A stretch of DNA of 39,877 nucleotides from Pseudorhodobacter ferrugineus DSM 5888 (GTDB taxonomy: Bacteria; Pseudomonadota; Alphaproteobacteria; Rhodobacterales; Rhodobacteraceae): NCBI RefSeq assembly GCF_000420745.1, contig NZ_ATVN01000025.1:1-39877 (forward strand), in the 5' to 3' direction. Positions 23,149 to 32,756 of the stretch are shown here, piece by piece (position 1 is the stretch's first letter; each line of letters starts with the position of its first letter). Under the pieces are notes generated by a model. It searched no databases and was not told the origin of the DNA. It saw only the letters and a list, made by a program, of their open reading frames with translations. A program made the translations under genes and the position numbers.

Positions 23149-24210
23149 CTAGTTTCCGACAGCATCTACGGCCGCAACGCCTTGCACCGACGGAAGAAGC
23201 CCGCTGATTGTATCATTCCAACGTTGAAGCGGCGACCGCGTGATATAGACGACGTCACGTGGTTCCAGCACAAACTGGGTGCCCAGAAGGAAACCCATAG
23301 GTGACGATGTCTCAAGCTGGAAGACCGTCATTCGGGATCCAGTTGCGCGGAAAACAAACACACCTCGCGCATCGGCACGCTGCTCATCCAGTCCACCTTG
23401 TCGGGTCAAGGCCTGTGTTAGTGTTACTGGCTCAACGGACAAATCAACTGGGGCAGGTTTCTTGACCTGCCCTAGGATAAACGCCTCTTCTGCCTTGCGG
23501 CGAGGAACTGTTACAATATCGCCCGAACGTAAAACGGGATTATTCTTGCTAAGGCCCGAGGCGAGGAACCCTTCATAGTCCACCTTGTAGAGCGTCCCGT
23601 TGCGCTGCACAGTCACGCGCCTCGCGTCGGCTGTCTCTTTCAGCCCACCCGATGCATTGACCGCTTCGACCAAAGTCAAAGGCGTTGTTGTCAGCGCATG
23701 TTTGCCAGGAGCCTCTACCTGGCCGGAGACGACGACGCTTTGGGAATTGAACGCGGCTATGCGGACATCAACCTGTGGATCAGGAATAAATTCAGCAAGC
23801 CGTTTTGCCACTTCGTCGCGGATGGCGGCAATTGACTGACCACGCGCTTGAACCTGGCCGATGTAGGGATAGAAAAAATTTCCATCGGCCTGCACCAAAA
23901 TCCCACTTTCCTCAGCGCTGCGCTGTGGTCCAGCGGGCAGTGTTAGTTCAGGATGATCAAAGACAATAATGTTTAGGACATCGCCCACACCAACACGGTA
24001 CTCCCATCCACGGCTGCCAGGCAAATTGGTTGGGCCGGCAACATGGCTAGGGCTGGAAAAGCTTGCGATGTTAGTGGCGTCAAGTTTGATGATGGTAACA
24101 TCTTGTGAAAGGTTTTTCTGAGCCGATTCAGTTACCGGAAATCTTACAAACCCCTCAGTACAGGCGGACAGCAAGAATATTGCCGAGAGAAGGCTGATGC
24201 GAAGTTTCAT
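23149..24210 (-). CDS. wza: Wza: outer-membrane polysaccharide export lipoprotein
   Basis: A 353-residue protein. The start at 24210 gives a lipoprotein signal with lipobox LLSAC (Cys17); the longer frame to 24264 would spoil it. The Poly_export domain follows (WEYRVGVGDVLNIIVFDHPE). Then come SLBB-type repeats (VVVSGQVEAPGKHALTTTPL and AFILGQVKKPAPVDLSVEPV). A C-terminal stretch (LQRWNDTISGLLPSVQGVAA) could be the membrane-spanning helix. It forms the exit channel and docks on Wzc. First gene of wza-wzb-wzc. Confidence 0.93.
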   Translation of the reverse strand: MKLRISLLSAIFLLSACTEGFVRFPVTESAQKNLSQDVTIIKLDATNIASFSSPSHVAGPTNLPGSRGWEYRVGVGDVLNIIVFDHPELTLPAGPQRSAEESGILVQADGNFFYPYIGQVQARGQSIAAIRDEVAKRLAEFIPDPQVDVRIAAFNSQSVVVSGQVEAPGKHALTTTPLTLVEAVNASGGLKETADARRVTVQRNGTLYKVDYEGFLASGLSKNNPVLRSGDIVTVPRRKAEEAFILGQVKKPAPVDLSVEPVTLTQALTRQGGLDEQRADARGVFVFRATGSRMTVFQLETSSPMGFLLGTQFVLEPRDVVYITRSPLQRWNDTISGLLPSVQGVAAVDAVGN

Positions 24211-24561
24211 CGTCCACCCGAATTTTGCTAAATTCAGACCTAAGCCACTCGCTCGATAAGTCATCGCTGTACCATTCGTGTTTATGCTGGATCATTTGGA
24301 AGTGTTCGAATGATGCAGATTGTCATGTGAAAAGTCGGGCTTCCAACTGCAGGCCACTGATTGAGCACCTGCAGCTAACTTGGAGAGAGATAACATTACC
24401 GAACTGACAATTTCCAGTAGCATTTTTGAGATTGAGAAAGCGATATTTTCAAGTGGTTCCACCCTGCGCTGATTTTGCAACATTAATGCCCTGCCCGAAA
24501 ACAACTTTTGCGCCTAAACCGCGCCTTAATGGCAGGCGCCGTCTTTCCATGTGGCTGAGCG
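24211..24561. other. Gap between the nusG-like gene and wza
   Basis: No credible gene is present. It should hold the wza promoter. The hairpin GCGCCT (24521-24526) / AGGCGC (24534-24539) lies just beyond the nusG-like stop and may be its terminator, although the T-run is weak. Confidence 0.4.
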
Positions 24562-25095
24562 TCAGGGGCATCGATCGACCATGGTAGGGTCCACTAGCAC
24601 CTTCGTTGGACGTCCCATCAAATCCAAAAGGACATGGAGGCGACGATCAGGATCAATTTTTTCAATGGATGTGATAAAGTTGGCGAAAGGTCCCCCGATA
24701 ATCCTGACCGTGTCTCCTGCGGAGAAGTTTTCGACGGTTTCCTGGAGCAGCCCGTCACGGTCGCAGCGCTGCAACAACCCTGCAATGATATCTGGAGGTA
24801 CGACCGAAGGGCCGCCTGTGCTGTGCCCGATAATCTTCGAGACACCCGAGGCGGTTTTTGCATCATACCATCGTGGCTCTGACGGGTTCATGTTCAAAAA
24901 CAGATACCCACCGAAAAGAGGACGCAGTTCGGTCAATGCGCGACCTTTGACGCGGCGTTCGACCAGGTGGCGGGGCATGAAGAGACCAAAGCCCAACCTC
25001 TTTAGGTTGCGAAAAGCGATATGGTTCTGGTTTGGCTTGCACAGCAACAAGTGCCATTGTGCGGCCGTAAAATTATCAGGATGGTATGATAGCAT
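24562..25095 (-). CDS. NusG/RfaH-like transcription antiterminator
   Basis: A 177-residue NusG paralogue. The NGN domain covers about residues 10-110 (AQWHLLLCKPNQNHIAFRNL, FMPRHLVERRVKGRA, LFGGYLFLNMNP) and the KOW domain about 120-177 (FSAGDTVRIIGGPFANFITS then IEKID). Such specialised paralogues (RfaH, UpxY, LoaP) keep RNA polymerase going through long polysaccharide operons. ATG at 25095 has GGGGG six bases upstream. It is placed between the export genes and the 10-kb sugar gene run, which is the natural target. The recruiting DNA element is not identified. Confidence 0.88.
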   Translation of the reverse strand: MLSYHPDNFTAAQWHLLLCKPNQNHIAFRNLKRLGFGLFMPRHLVERRVKGRALTELRPLFGGYLFLNMNPSEPRWYDAKTASGVSKIIGHSTGGPSVVPPDIIAGLLQRCDRDGLLQETVENFSAGDTVRIIGGPFANFITSIEKIDPDRRLHVLLDLMGRPTKVLVDPTMVDRCP

Positions 25096-25596
25096 TGCAG
25101 CCCCCTAGGCTCACAAATGAACGCAAGTATCAGTCTGAGCAAGAAAAAAGTTTCATATATTACTACCCTAAGGGGCAATTTATCTCTCGCACTAGCAATC
25201 AATTTGAGGTATTCGGCCTTGTGTTTTGGGCTATTTCTAACGTTTTCCTGTGTCTTGCTAAGTCACTTAAGGGGTTCGATCACTTCGAATGGCCGTGCGT
25301 GAGCCTGTCCGATAGCCACACTAGATTATGAAATTATCTTATTGATAGTTTTCAATTGACAGTAGTGATGCTCAAAGAACTAAACTGGCCATTGGGATGG
25401 CACGGTGTTTGGTGCTGTCTCGTATTTGATCAGTTCTGCCCCGGTCCAGTGCTCCCACTCTTCCTTATGGCTGGGGCAATTTACAAGAACCACACCGCAT
25501 AGCGGATATTGGTCCATTGAGCCGCCAGACCGCTTTGGCCGCTCATCGTGCCAGACAAGGCCGTCGGAGTGGCAGACCTAATACATTAGGAGCCTC
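25096..25596. other. Divergent region between nusG-like and galU
   Basis: It probably holds both promoters; TTGACA at 25357-25362 with weak CTAAAC downstream is a rightward candidate. On the minus strand 25380-25517 an open 45-codon frame starts MDQYPLCGVVLVNCPSHKEE and contains EHWTGAELIKYETAP. It may be a small gene or a relic, and its family is not recognised. Confidence 0.35.
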
Positions 25597-26475
25597 ATGC
25601 ACTCAACAATCCGAAAAGCTGTCTTTCCCGTCGCAGGCATGGGCACGCGGTTTCTTCCCGCCACCAAGGCCATGCCGAAGGAACTTCTGCCCATCATAGA
25701 CAAGCCGCTCATCCAATATGCCGTGGAGGAAGCCATCGAGGCGGGTATCACCCAGCTGGTCTTTGTGACAGGCCGAACCAAGCGGGCTATTGAGGACCAT
25801 TTTGACACGAACCCTGCGCTCGAGCGCGAGCTGCGCGATACCGGCAAAGATGCTATTGCAGATATGGTCCACGCGATCGTTCCTGATCATGTCAGTTGTA
25901 TTTATATCCGGCAGCCCGAGGCATTGGGTTTAGGCCACGCGGTGCTCTGCGCAGAGCCAGCCATCGGTCACGAGCCCTTTGCTGTTCTGCTCGCGGACGA
26001 TGTAATACGGGCCAGCGTGAAACCAACCGCAGCTTTAGTTGCGGCTTATGCAAAGCAAGCAGGCACGTATCTGTCGGTGATGGACGTGGCCCGCAGTGAA
26101 GTCTCGGGGTATGGCATGATTGTTCCCGGGGCGACGCTTGGCTCCGTTGGGGGCCTCGTTGAAAAACCGCTAGCCAGTGAGACACCATCGCTGCGGGCCT
26201 CAATCGGGCGGTATGTACTTGAGCCAGATATTTTTGACCTGTTGCGCGATCAGCGGCCTGGGGCAGGTGGTGAGATCCAACTTGCGGATGCCATTGATAG
26301 CCAGGCGCGACAGGGCCGTGTCTTCGCAGAGCTGCTGAACGGGCAGCGCTATGATTGCGGCTCGAAGTTTGGCTACCTAAAAGCCATCGTCGATTTCGCC
26401 CTTGCGCATGAAGACTACGGATCTGATTTCCGGCGTTTTGTTTTGGACCGCACGCAACAGCAGGCGGCGGAGTGA
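25597..26475 (+). CDS. galU: UTP-glucose-1-phosphate uridylyltransferase
   Basis: A 292-residue enzyme that makes UDP-glucose from UTP and glucose-1-phosphate. The nucleotide-binding signature GMGTRFLPATKAMPKELLPI is at residues 14-33. Further family segments are LVFVTGRTKRAIEDHFD, EALGLGHAVLCAEP and GRVFAELLNGQRYDCGSKFGY. The length is normal for bacterial GalU. ATG at 25597 follows AGGAG. It supplies UDP-glucose directly and, through GalE at 33916, UDP-galactose for the polymer. Confidence 0.95.
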   Translation: MHSTIRKAVFPVAGMGTRFLPATKAMPKELLPIIDKPLIQYAVEEAIEAGITQLVFVTGRTKRAIEDHFDTNPALERELRDTGKDAIADMVHAIVPDHVSCIYIRQPEALGLGHAVLCAEPAIGHEPFAVLLADDVIRASVKPTAALVAAYAKQAGTYLSVMDVARSEVSGYGMIVPGATLGSVGGLVEKPLASETPSLRASIGRYVLEPDIFDLLRDQRPGAGGEIQLADAIDSQARQGRVFAELLNGQRYDCGSKFGYLKAIVDFALAHEDYGSDFRRFVLDRTQQQAAE

Positions 26476-26732
26476 GATGCGCAAGGTCCTGTGTAGGCTA
26501 CATCAATTCGTCAGAGGCGATCGTCCAAGCCCAATGAATGAGAATCCAAAATAGCCGTCGCGGGAGTGTGGCGTGTCGGCAATTTTTTCGCGCGGCGGCG
26601 CAGGATCGGGCTGCAACCCCCAAGCGTTCTTTGGTTACTAGAAATGTCGTAATTGCGCCCATCAGATGGATTTAAAGCTCGAAGTCGCGAGTTGATCAGG
26701 TCCAGCTGCTAGTAACACTAGAGGAGTCATCT

Positions 26733-27722
26733 GTGGAAAAGTTAGTTGTGATCGGTGGTTCTGGCTTTATCGGGACCCGGTTGTGCCAAAGGCTTTCGGA
26801 TCATCAGATCCCGTTCGAGATTCTCGATCTCAAGCCTAGTCGGCGTTTCCCCGACAAGAGCCGTATCACGGATATCCGAGATCTAGCGCAATTGCGTGCC
26901 GCCGTCTCAGGCGATGTGATCATCCACCTTGCCGCCGTGCATCGTGATGACGTGACTAATCCTGACGACTATCAGACCACGAATGTAGACGGCACCGCCA
27001 ATGTCTGCACTGTTGCTGCCGAAAAAGGCATCAATCGGATAGTCTTTACAAGCAGTGTTGCGGTCTATGGATTTGCGCCTTTGGGTACCGACGAAAGCGG
27101 AGCGATTGCTCCCTTTAACGCCTACGGGCGCACCAAATACGAGGCAGAAGGCAAGCTGGAGGCCTGGCTATCTGCGAATGCTCAGGCATCGCTGATGATC
27201 GTGCGGCCGACCGTCGTCTTCGGGGAAGGCAATCGCGGCAATGTCTTCAATCTGCTAAATCAGATCGCTTCAGGGCGGTTTTTGATGATTGGCAACGGAC
27301 GAAACCGCAAGTCTATGGCCTATGTCGAGAATATCGCCGCCTTCCTGCACCATGCCAGTGGCATCCCCACGCGCCGCGTCGTGGTGAACTATGTCGACGG
27401 CCCCGATTTTGACATGAACAGCCTCGTCTCGCTGGTGCGCCAAAAGCTGCGCGGAAAATACGGCACCGGCATGCGCCTGCCTTATTGGCTCGGTCTCGCG
27501 CTGGGATATGTCGCCGACCTCGTGACTAGGGTGACCGACAAAAAGCTTCCTGTCAGTTCGATCCGTGTGAAGAAATTCTGCTCCGATTCCGCGTTCCTGT
27601 CCGCCAAAGAGTCGATCTGCGGGTTCAAGGCCCCCATTTCGCTTCAGGATGGAGTGTTACGCACGCTGGAGGCCGAATTCATCTCTCCCGATCTCGGACG
27701 CGAAATCTTCTTTACCGAATAA
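26733..27722 (+). CDS. NAD-dependent sugar-nucleotide epimerase/reductase
   Basis: A 329-residue extended short-chain dehydrogenase. The Rossmann motif GGSGFIG is at residues 8-14, the T-S-S strand is FTSSVAVYG, and the catalytic pair is YGRTK (Tyr and Lys). The segment GNGRNRKSMAYVENIAAF recalls the WbpV/WreQ-type C4-reductases that make UDP-QuiNAc. This would fit a WbpL-like primer enzyme at 17699, but plain 4-epimerase action is possible. The start is GTG at 26733. The 257-base gap after galU holds no gene. Confidence 0.85.
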   Translation: MEKLVVIGGSGFIGTRLCQRLSDHQIPFEILDLKPSRRFPDKSRITDIRDLAQLRAAVSGDVIIHLAAVHRDDVTNPDDYQTTNVDGTANVCTVAAEKGINRIVFTSSVAVYGFAPLGTDESGAIAPFNAYGRTKYEAEGKLEAWLSANAQASLMIVRPTVVFGEGNRGNVFNLLNQIASGRFLMIGNGRNRKSMAYVENIAAFLHHASGIPTRRVVVNYVDGPDFDMNSLVSLVRQKLRGKYGTGMRLPYWLGLALGYVADLVTRVTDKKLPVSSIRVKKFCSDSAFLSAKESICGFKAPISLQDGVLRTLEAEFISPDLGREIFFTE

Positions 27723-27880
27723 ACGCCGCTTCCCGCGGATCACAGGATATCGATAAACCGTGCGTCACGGCTCCAAACATAGCAAAGTTTGTGGACTGGT
27801 ACCGTAAATATTATGTTGATTGGCAAAGAAATAGTGCGTCATAGCATCAGGCTTTGGCACAATAGGTGTTTTGAAACCTG

Positions 27881-29164
27881 ATGGTACGTCGTTTATCTTC
27901 TCCTCTATTGCGGAACGTCTTTGCCGTCGCCTCTGGCACAGCCTTGGCGCAGGTCATCGTCTTCGCCTTTTCGCCGCTGATCACACGCATTTACAGCCCC
28001 GAAGTTTTCGGCTTGCAAGGTGTGTTCATGTCGCTGGTGAGCATCCTTAGCCCTGTCATCTCCCTGCGTTACCCCATGGCGATCGTCACCGCCGAAACGG
28101 AAGACGAGATGCTGCAATTAGCCCGGCTTTCGCTGATCGTAACTGCTGTGCTCTCATGTGCATTAGGGCTATTGTTGGTCGCGGGTGGTGCGCCACTAGC
28201 AGCCGTTTTCGGGGCTGAAGGTTTAGGTTTACTGATTTATCTATTACCGGTAGCGACCTGTTTCGTTGCGATACAAGACGTAGCGGACTACCGTGCCGCC
28301 CGCTTGGGCGCTTTCCGACTGGTGGGTAAAGTGACGGCCATCGTCGCCTTCGTCACCAGCTTGGCAAAGGTGCTCAGCGGGCTCGCCGCTCCGGTTGCTG
28401 CCACGCTTATTGTTTTTAATGGGCTTGCGCCAGCGTTCAAAGCGGCGTTGTTGCAGCGTGGCACCAAAAGCCTTCCAGTGCGCGTGCCGCGGCTGGGACG
28501 CGCCAAAATGTTCACACTGCTCAAAAAATATCGCGATTTCCCGATCTACCGAGCGCCGACAGATTTGCTGAATGCGGTGTCGCAGGCGCTACCAGTTATT
28601 TTGCTTGCAGCGCTTTTTTCACCCTTAGTGGCGGGCTTCTTTGTGCTGGCGCGGAGCGTTACCAACCTGCCAATGAATGTTTTAGGGGTTGCGATCGGCA
28701 ATGTCCTGTATGCAAAATTTGCCGATATGGAACGTTCAAAACAACCGTTGTTCCCGTTGGTATTCAAGATCACGGTAGTCCTGCTATGCGTCCCAGGCAC
28801 CGCCTTGGCCGCCGCCGCGCTATTTTTCCCCGCCCTCTTTTCCTTTGTTTTTGGTGAGGTTTGGCGCGCATCAGGCGAATATGCCATGTGGATGAGTTTG
28901 TGGCTGATCTGTATGCTTGTAAATATCCCAACGGTCCGAGCATTACCGGTTATCCAAAGGCAGGGCCTGCACTTAGTGTTCAATATTGTTATTTTTGGCG
29001 CTGGGGGCATGAGTTTTCTGGCTGGCTATATGATTGAACAGACACCATTGGCTGCGGTTATCTGGTTTTCAATTGGGACAGCTTCAGCCTTGGTCATACA
29101 GATAATCACTTACTTGGTCGTAATCCTACTGCATGACCAGATTGCATTGGGATCAAAACAATGA
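27881..29164 (+). CDS. wzx: Wzx-type polysaccharide flippase
   Basis: A 427-residue membrane protein of the MOP/MATE superfamily with about 12 predicted spans. It begins RNVFAVASGTALAQVIVFAF then SPLITRIYSPEVFGLQGVF, the usual Wzx/RfbX start. It moves lipid-linked repeat units across the inner membrane. Wzy and the glycosyltransferases follow in the same direction. Confidence 0.88.
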   Translation: MVRRLSSPLLRNVFAVASGTALAQVIVFAFSPLITRIYSPEVFGLQGVFMSLVSILSPVISLRYPMAIVTAETEDEMLQLARLSLIVTAVLSCALGLLLVAGGAPLAAVFGAEGLGLLIYLLPVATCFVAIQDVADYRAARLGAFRLVGKVTAIVAFVTSLAKVLSGLAAPVAATLIVFNGLAPAFKAALLQRGTKSLPVRVPRLGRAKMFTLLKKYRDFPIYRAPTDLLNAVSQALPVILLAALFSPLVAGFFVLARSVTNLPMNVLGVAIGNVLYAKFADMERSKQPLFPLVFKITVVLLCVPGTALAAAALFFPALFSFVFGEVWRASGEYAMWMSLWLICMLVNIPTVRALPVIQRQGLHLVFNIVIFGAGGMSFLAGYMIEQTPLAAVIWFSIGTASALVIQIITYLVVILLHDQIALGSKQ

Positions 29165-29218
29165 GCAAAAAAATTTGCTAACAAAGCTGCAGCAAGACAA
29201 GACTGCGAGGATTTACCC

Positions 29219-30394
29219 ATGCCCGAGATAAACCAACCCGACATTCAGGCTGAAGAGGTATTCGAAGGTCTTCGCATTGTTCTTTTGGTACACAGCTTGC
29301 TTGGCGGCGGGGCAGAGCGTGTGACCGTGAACCTTGCGACTGATTGGGCTGACTGCGGCGCCCGGGTGAGGATTGTTATCCTTGGAAACGCTGATCAAAA
29401 ACAATATGATCTGCCAGAAAATATAGATTTCACTGCGCTCGGGCTTGCAGCTACAAGTCGGGGACCAGTGCAGGCGATGATGAACAATATCAAGCGGTTA
29501 TTGGGTATGCGTAAGTTCCTTGCGCGCGAGAAACCTGACGTCGTGATCGGTATGGGCACAACTATGGCAACGTTACTCGCGTTGATCAGGACGAAGCGTT
29601 ACATCGCCATCGGATCGGAGCACAACCATCCACCAATGCAACCGATTGGTCCTGTCTGGTCCTTTTTGCGACGGTGGAGCTATACGCGCCTCGACAGTGC
29701 CACTGTTCTGACGGGGCAAACGCGTGATTGGATTGCCGCGAATACTCGTGCAAAAAAAATAGCAGTGCTGCCTAACGCGATTAGCCTGCCGCTGCCATTA
29801 AATGCGCCGTTTCTGCCGTTGGAAAAAGTTATGGTATCGGGACGGAAGATGTTGCTCGCCGTCGGGCGACTGCAGAAGGTGAAAGGTTTCGATTGTCTGA
29901 TTGAGGCATTCGGTGAGGTGCATGTAGACCACCCCGACTGGGATCTGGTGATACTGGGCGAGGGTACAGAACGCACTGCGCTCGAGGCACAGATCCGTAC
30001 AGATGGGCTTCAAAACAGGATCAAAATGCCGGGTTGGGCCGGCAACATCGCCGACTGGTATCAGGCCGCCGACCTGTTCGCAGTAACTTCTCTTACCGAA
30101 GGCTTTCCAATGGGGCTCGTCGAAGCCATGGCGCATGGTTGCGCCGCCGTCAGCGTCGATTGTGATACCGGACCGCGTGACATAATCGACCACAATCGCA
30201 ACGGAATATTGGTACCGCAGGATGACCCTGCCGCATTAGTCGGTGCGCTGGACCGGCTAATGCGGGATGAAGACCTGCGCGCAAAGCTGGGGCATGCTGC
30301 CACCGAGGTAACGGACAGGTTTTCGCCCGCGCGCATCAACGCCCGGTGGGCAACGCTTCTTCAGCCGACGGCGCAAGATCAGGGGCTAGACTGA
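29219..30394 (+). CDS. GT4-family glycosyltransferase 1
   Basis: A 391-residue GT-B enzyme. The N-terminal domain has the GGGAERVTVNLA loop (residues about 32-43). The donor-binding domain has AVGRLQKVKGFDCLIEAF, VILGEGTE and the E-x7-E motif EGFPMGLVEAMAHG. The preference could be a hexose or HexNAc; the sequence does not decide. ATG at 29219 has GAGG eight bases upstream. The stop TGA overlaps the ATG of the next gene. Confidence 0.9.
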   Translation: MPEINQPDIQAEEVFEGLRIVLLVHSLLGGGAERVTVNLATDWADCGARVRIVILGNADQKQYDLPENIDFTALGLAATSRGPVQAMMNNIKRLLGMRKFLAREKPDVVIGMGTTMATLLALIRTKRYIAIGSEHNHPPMQPIGPVWSFLRRWSYTRLDSATVLTGQTRDWIAANTRAKKIAVLPNAISLPLPLNAPFLPLEKVMVSGRKMLLAVGRLQKVKGFDCLIEAFGEVHVDHPDWDLVILGEGTERTALEAQIRTDGLQNRIKMPGWAGNIADWYQAADLFAVTSLTEGFPMGLVEAMAHGCAAVSVDCDTGPRDIIDHNRNGILVPQDDPAALVGALDRLMRDEDLRAKLGHAATEVTDRFSPARINARWATLLQPTAQDQGLD

Positions 30395-31479
30395 TGGCGC
30401 ATATAGCCCTGTTTTTACCGTCGCTACGGGGTGGCGGCGCTGAGCGTGTTATGGTCACGCTGGCCAATGGCTTTGCCGCGCGGGGGCACCGAGTCGATCT
30501 GGTTCTTGCAAGGGCAGAGGGACCATACCTGTCAGAAGTGGCAGACAATGTTCGCATCGTAGATCTGGACAAAGGCCGGGTTCTGGCTAGCCTGTTGCCG
30601 CTCGCCCGCTATCTGCGGCGCGAAAGGCCCGATGCAATGCTGTCGGCGCTGAACCATGCCAATATCATTGCGATCCTTGCCCGAAAACTGTCTCGGACAC
30701 AAACAAGGCTGGTGGTCAGTGAGCACAGTACACCATCACAGAGCCTTCGCGGGTCAGGCATGAACGGGCTCCTGCGACGACTGATAAGCCTGGCCTACCC
30801 TTGGGCAGATAAGATCGTCTGTGTCTCTAAGGGCATGGAAAAAGAAATGCACAGCTATCTGGGGCTTCCAAAGCACAAACTTGAGACGATCTATAATCCG
30901 ATTGATATCGACAAAGTACAAAGTGCCATGGTCGAACCGGTCGACCACTCGTGGTTCACTAATCGGGACGCCCCCGTTATTCTTGCTGTCGGGCGCTTGA
31001 CCAAAGCAAAAGATTATCCGACGTTGCTAGCTGCCTTCGCGCAGCTGCGCATGAAACGGCCCGCAAATCTGATCATACTGGGGCACGGGGAAGAGAAAGA
31101 CGCGCTGTCCAGCCTTGCTGACCGGCTTGGCATTAGTGCAAACGTCGATTTCGCCGGATTTAAATCGAACCCATACGCATGGATGGCAAAATGCGATCTT
31201 TATGTAATGTCATCGGCGTGGGAAGGTTTGCCCGGCGTTTTGCTTGAGGCGATGGCCTGTGGAGCGAAGATTGTCAGCACAGATTGCCGAAATGGACCAA
31301 CCGAAATTCTTGAGGGTGGCCGCTGGGGGCGACTGGTGCCTGTTGCTGACGCGAGCGCGTTGGCGAAAGCGATCACAGAGGCACTGGAAGATGAAACACC
31401 ACCCAATGCGAGAGCGAGGGCGCAGGTGTTTCGGAGTGAAGAAAGTATTGAAAGCCATCTTTTTGTGCTGACACGATGA
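30394..31479 (+). CDS. GT4-family glycosyltransferase 2
   Basis: A 361-residue GT-B enzyme. It begins MAHIALFLPSLRGGGAERVM and has AVGRLTKAKDYPTLLAAFAQ, NLIILGHGEEKD and the E-x7-E motif EGLPGVLLEAMACG. ATG at 30394 is chosen because it overlaps the previous stop and lies at the conserved N-terminus. It is a close relative of the upstream enzyme, possibly an old duplication. Confidence 0.9.
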   Translation: MAHIALFLPSLRGGGAERVMVTLANGFAARGHRVDLVLARAEGPYLSEVADNVRIVDLDKGRVLASLLPLARYLRRERPDAMLSALNHANIIAILARKLSRTQTRLVVSEHSTPSQSLRGSGMNGLLRRLISLAYPWADKIVCVSKGMEKEMHSYLGLPKHKLETIYNPIDIDKVQSAMVEPVDHSWFTNRDAPVILAVGRLTKAKDYPTLLAAFAQLRMKRPANLIILGHGEEKDALSSLADRLGISANVDFAGFKSNPYAWMAKCDLYVMSSAWEGLPGVLLEAMACGAKIVSTDCRNGPTEILEGGRWGRLVPVADASALAKAITEALEDETPPNARARAQVFRSEESIESHLFVLTR

Positions 31480-31511
31480 AATCTTCCCCCGATAGCCGAG
31501 AGTTCGGCTAA

Positions 31512-32756
31512 ATGATTGTAAATTATCGCTTGACTGCAGGCCGTCTGTCGATCGGTTCCTTAATCTTGGGCCTTTTCATACTTTATTTCAGTAGCTATCA
31601 CTTCTACTCAACGCCCGTAGTAAAACAGCTATATTTTCAGCTTGCCTTCGTGGTGTTTGCAGTTTTGTGGATCACAAGCTTCTTCAAGGATATTTTAATT
31701 AAAGATAACAGTGTTGTCGTAATTCTGATATGGAACTATTTATACGTCATTTATGTGATACTTTCATACCTTAATTCAGCACAAACGGAAATTCCGACAC
31801 AGATTCTGATTTCATACTTAAAGACCCCTGTTTTTTTGGTTCTATTCATTTTCCTTTTTATGAAACGGTCGACGACCTCGGTGACTGGCAAGTTTAACGT
31901 AATATTTATGCTTGTTGCTTTATTTGCAGTAATTTCAAATTTTTATGACTTCATAAGCCCATCGTTTAGCTCTGTTCTTGGTCGAGCAGCAGGTTATTAC
32001 GTTGATCCAAATATTTCTGGGGGCGTAATTTCATTCATGATGGTAGCTGGATTTTTGGCCGTCCCGCGCGGATTTCGTATTTTGTTTATTTTAATATGCG
32101 GATTGGGTGTGTTGATCACGTTCAGCAGAGGCGCATGGCTCGTCTGGGGGATTGGTGTTTTGTGCTTGGGGTGGATAACTCATAGGGGTTCAAATAAACG
32201 AAAACTCCTTTCATTACTGGGACTATTTGCGGCGGGATTATTCGCGATGACCCTTCTTTTCTCTGGGGCAATCGGCAGGATTGCAGATGGCAGCCCTTTA
32301 TCTAGGTACTTGACGCCTGACACAAGCGCTCGCCTAGGAATCGGTGGATCGCAGTTCGCAGATCATTCTGCAAATGAAAGATGGGATGTTAGTTTTGCTG
32401 CGTTAGATGCAGGATTGGAATCCCCCTTATTCGGTAACGGATTGGCTTTTACCAGAGAACAGTTTGGCTGGACATTTGATGTTTCCACACACAACATGTA
32501 CCTGTTGTTCTGGGCAGAAGGCGGAATAACTGGCCTTTCTATTTATATATCGTTTCTATATATTATTTTTTATTATAGTAGTAATGTGGGCCGTATATTT
32601 ATTTTGCAAATGACAGTCTATAGTCTTTTTTCACATACACTACTCGAGTGGCCGTTGACCGCAATTTTGGCCGCATATTTCGCAACTAATGGTGATAGAA
32701 ATTGGAGTCAATGTCGTGCCAATCTAATTTCGAACAGAAACTTAGCACAAAAGTGA
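31512..32756 (+). CDS. wzy: Wzy-type polysaccharide polymerase
   Basis: A 414-residue membrane protein with about 10-12 spans and one larger loop. The loop region (SARLGIGGSQFADHSANERW) followed by SPLFGNGLAF and STHNMYLLFWAEGGITGLSI is typical of the O-antigen ligase/polymerase superfamily (Wzy_C). It joins repeat units in the periplasm. The gene is visibly richer in A/T than its neighbours, which is usual for wzy. It overlaps the next gene by 46 bases. Confidence 0.85.
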   Translation: MIVNYRLTAGRLSIGSLILGLFILYFSSYHFYSTPVVKQLYFQLAFVVFAVLWITSFFKDILIKDNSVVVILIWNYLYVIYVILSYLNSAQTEIPTQILISYLKTPVFLVLFIFLFMKRSTTSVTGKFNVIFMLVALFAVISNFYDFISPSFSSVLGRAAGYYVDPNISGGVISFMMVAGFLAVPRGFRILFILICGLGVLITFSRGAWLVWGIGVLCLGWITHRGSNKRKLLSLLGLFAAGLFAMTLLFSGAIGRIADGSPLSRYLTPDTSARLGIGGSQFADHSANERWDVSFAALDAGLESPLFGNGLAFTREQFGWTFDVSTHNMYLLFWAEGGITGLSIYISFLYIIFYYSSNVGRIFILQMTVYSLFSHTLLEWPLTAILAAYFATNGDRNWSQCRANLISNRNLAQK

